From Sphingobacterium sp. (GTDB lineage: Bacteria > Bacteroidota > Bacteroidia > SpSt-205): 6,436 nt of DNA. The stretch's first letter is position 1. The number at the start of each line of letters is the position of its first letter. The stretch lies in contig JAPYWM010000079.1 of the NCBI GenBank assembly GCA_028276345.1, positions 1-6,436 of the forward strand, written 5' to 3'. This document shows, piece after piece, positions 6,272 to 6,436 of the stretch. The notes below the pieces were generated by a model. That model ran no database searches. It had not been told where the DNA came from and saw nothing but the letters and a program-made list of their open reading frames with translations. Both the position numbers and the translations under genes were made by a program.

Positions 6272-6436
6272 GTGTGGAAATTCTGGGGAATTGTGGGGCT
6301 TGTGCTGGCTCAGGATACACTGCCCCGGGCGTGGAAGTATGAGGGACTTTTGAGCATGCAGGCCAGTCAGACGGCCCTCTCCAATTGGCGGGCCGGCGGC
6401 CAGAACCAGATCGGCGGCGCTATTCAGGGAAACGCC
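6272..6436 (+). CDS. DUF3078 family protein, N-terminal part (runs off the right edge)
   Basis: Only the first 55 codons are visible. The protein begins with a very short hydrophobic leader (VWKFWGIVGLVLA, then QDT), consistent with a signal peptide cut near residue 13 or 14. The mature part reads WKYEGLLSMQASQTALSNWR then AGGQNQIGGA. This follows the pattern I associate with DUF3078 proteins of Bacteroidota, in which W..G..S...SQ..LSNWAAGG..S appears right after the signal peptide. Those proteins are thought to be beta-rich and located in the outer membrane, with unknown function. GTG at 6272 is the first ATG, GTG or TTG in this frame after at least 90 open bases upstream, so it is the natural start. 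The gene is divergent from the Pmp3-like gene, with a 75-base gap. The family call rests on a short motif and is good but not certain. Confidence 0.82.
   Translation, partial: MWKFWGIVGLVLAQDTLPRAWKYEGLLSMQASQTALSNWRAGGQNQIGGAIQGNA

Noticed and set aside
1..6436. CRISPR arrays, tRNA or rRNA genes, insertion sequences, phage or toxin-antitoxin genes
   Set aside because: I saw no repeat-spacer pattern, no tRNA-like cloverleaf, no transposase or integrase motif and no toxin-antitoxin pair on either strand.

Overview
The window most likely comes from a member of the Bacteroidota with a moderately high G+C content. Four lines support this: a DUF3078-type protein, which I know mainly from Bacteroidota; the gene order small coiled-coil protein, ZapA, RNase Y; several Bacteroidota-type TAnnTTTG promoter elements; and the general lack of Shine-Dalgarno sequences before start codons. 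I cannot name the genus. Very tight gene packing might suggest a streamlined or thermophilic lineage, but that is only a guess.

Layout: almost everything is on the minus strand and is read from right to left. At the right edge, a plus-strand DUF3078 gene (6272 to the end, partial) diverges from a small Pmp3/YqaE-type membrane protein gene (5819-6196, minus). Then, all on the minus strand, come a hairpin terminator (5774-5796), a DUF2752 membrane protein (5353-5757), thiC (3479-5287), a secreted M1 zinc metallopeptidase (1233-3491), a small coiled-coil protein (989-1264), a ZapA-like division protein (793-1071) and the first 265 codons of RNase Y (1-796, running off the left edge). There is no gene-free stretch above 300 bases. 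The longest gap is the divergent intergenic region at 6197-6271.

From thiC to rny every gene overlaps the next (13, 32, 83 and 4 bases), so they probably form one transcript driven from in front of thiC. It mixes thiamin biosynthesis, envelope proteolysis, cell division and mRNA decay, so the grouping looks like compaction rather than a pathway. I see no thi gene other than thiC and no TPP riboswitch.

The most interesting signal is at the starts of the transcription units. Four starts have TTTG preceded by a complete or near-complete TAnnTTTG box, ending 5 bases (thiC, DUF2752, DUF3078) or 7 bases (Pmp3-like) before the first codon. This is where a Bacteroidota -7 element would sit if transcription began at or next to the start codon, so leaderless mRNAs are suggested. 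The Pmp3-like gene has no ATG, GTG or TTG start in frame before its signal peptide. Either it starts at ATA or there is a frameshift after an upstream ATG. I found no clearly new multi-gene defence, mobile or biosynthetic system; the rest is ordinary chromosomal housekeeping.
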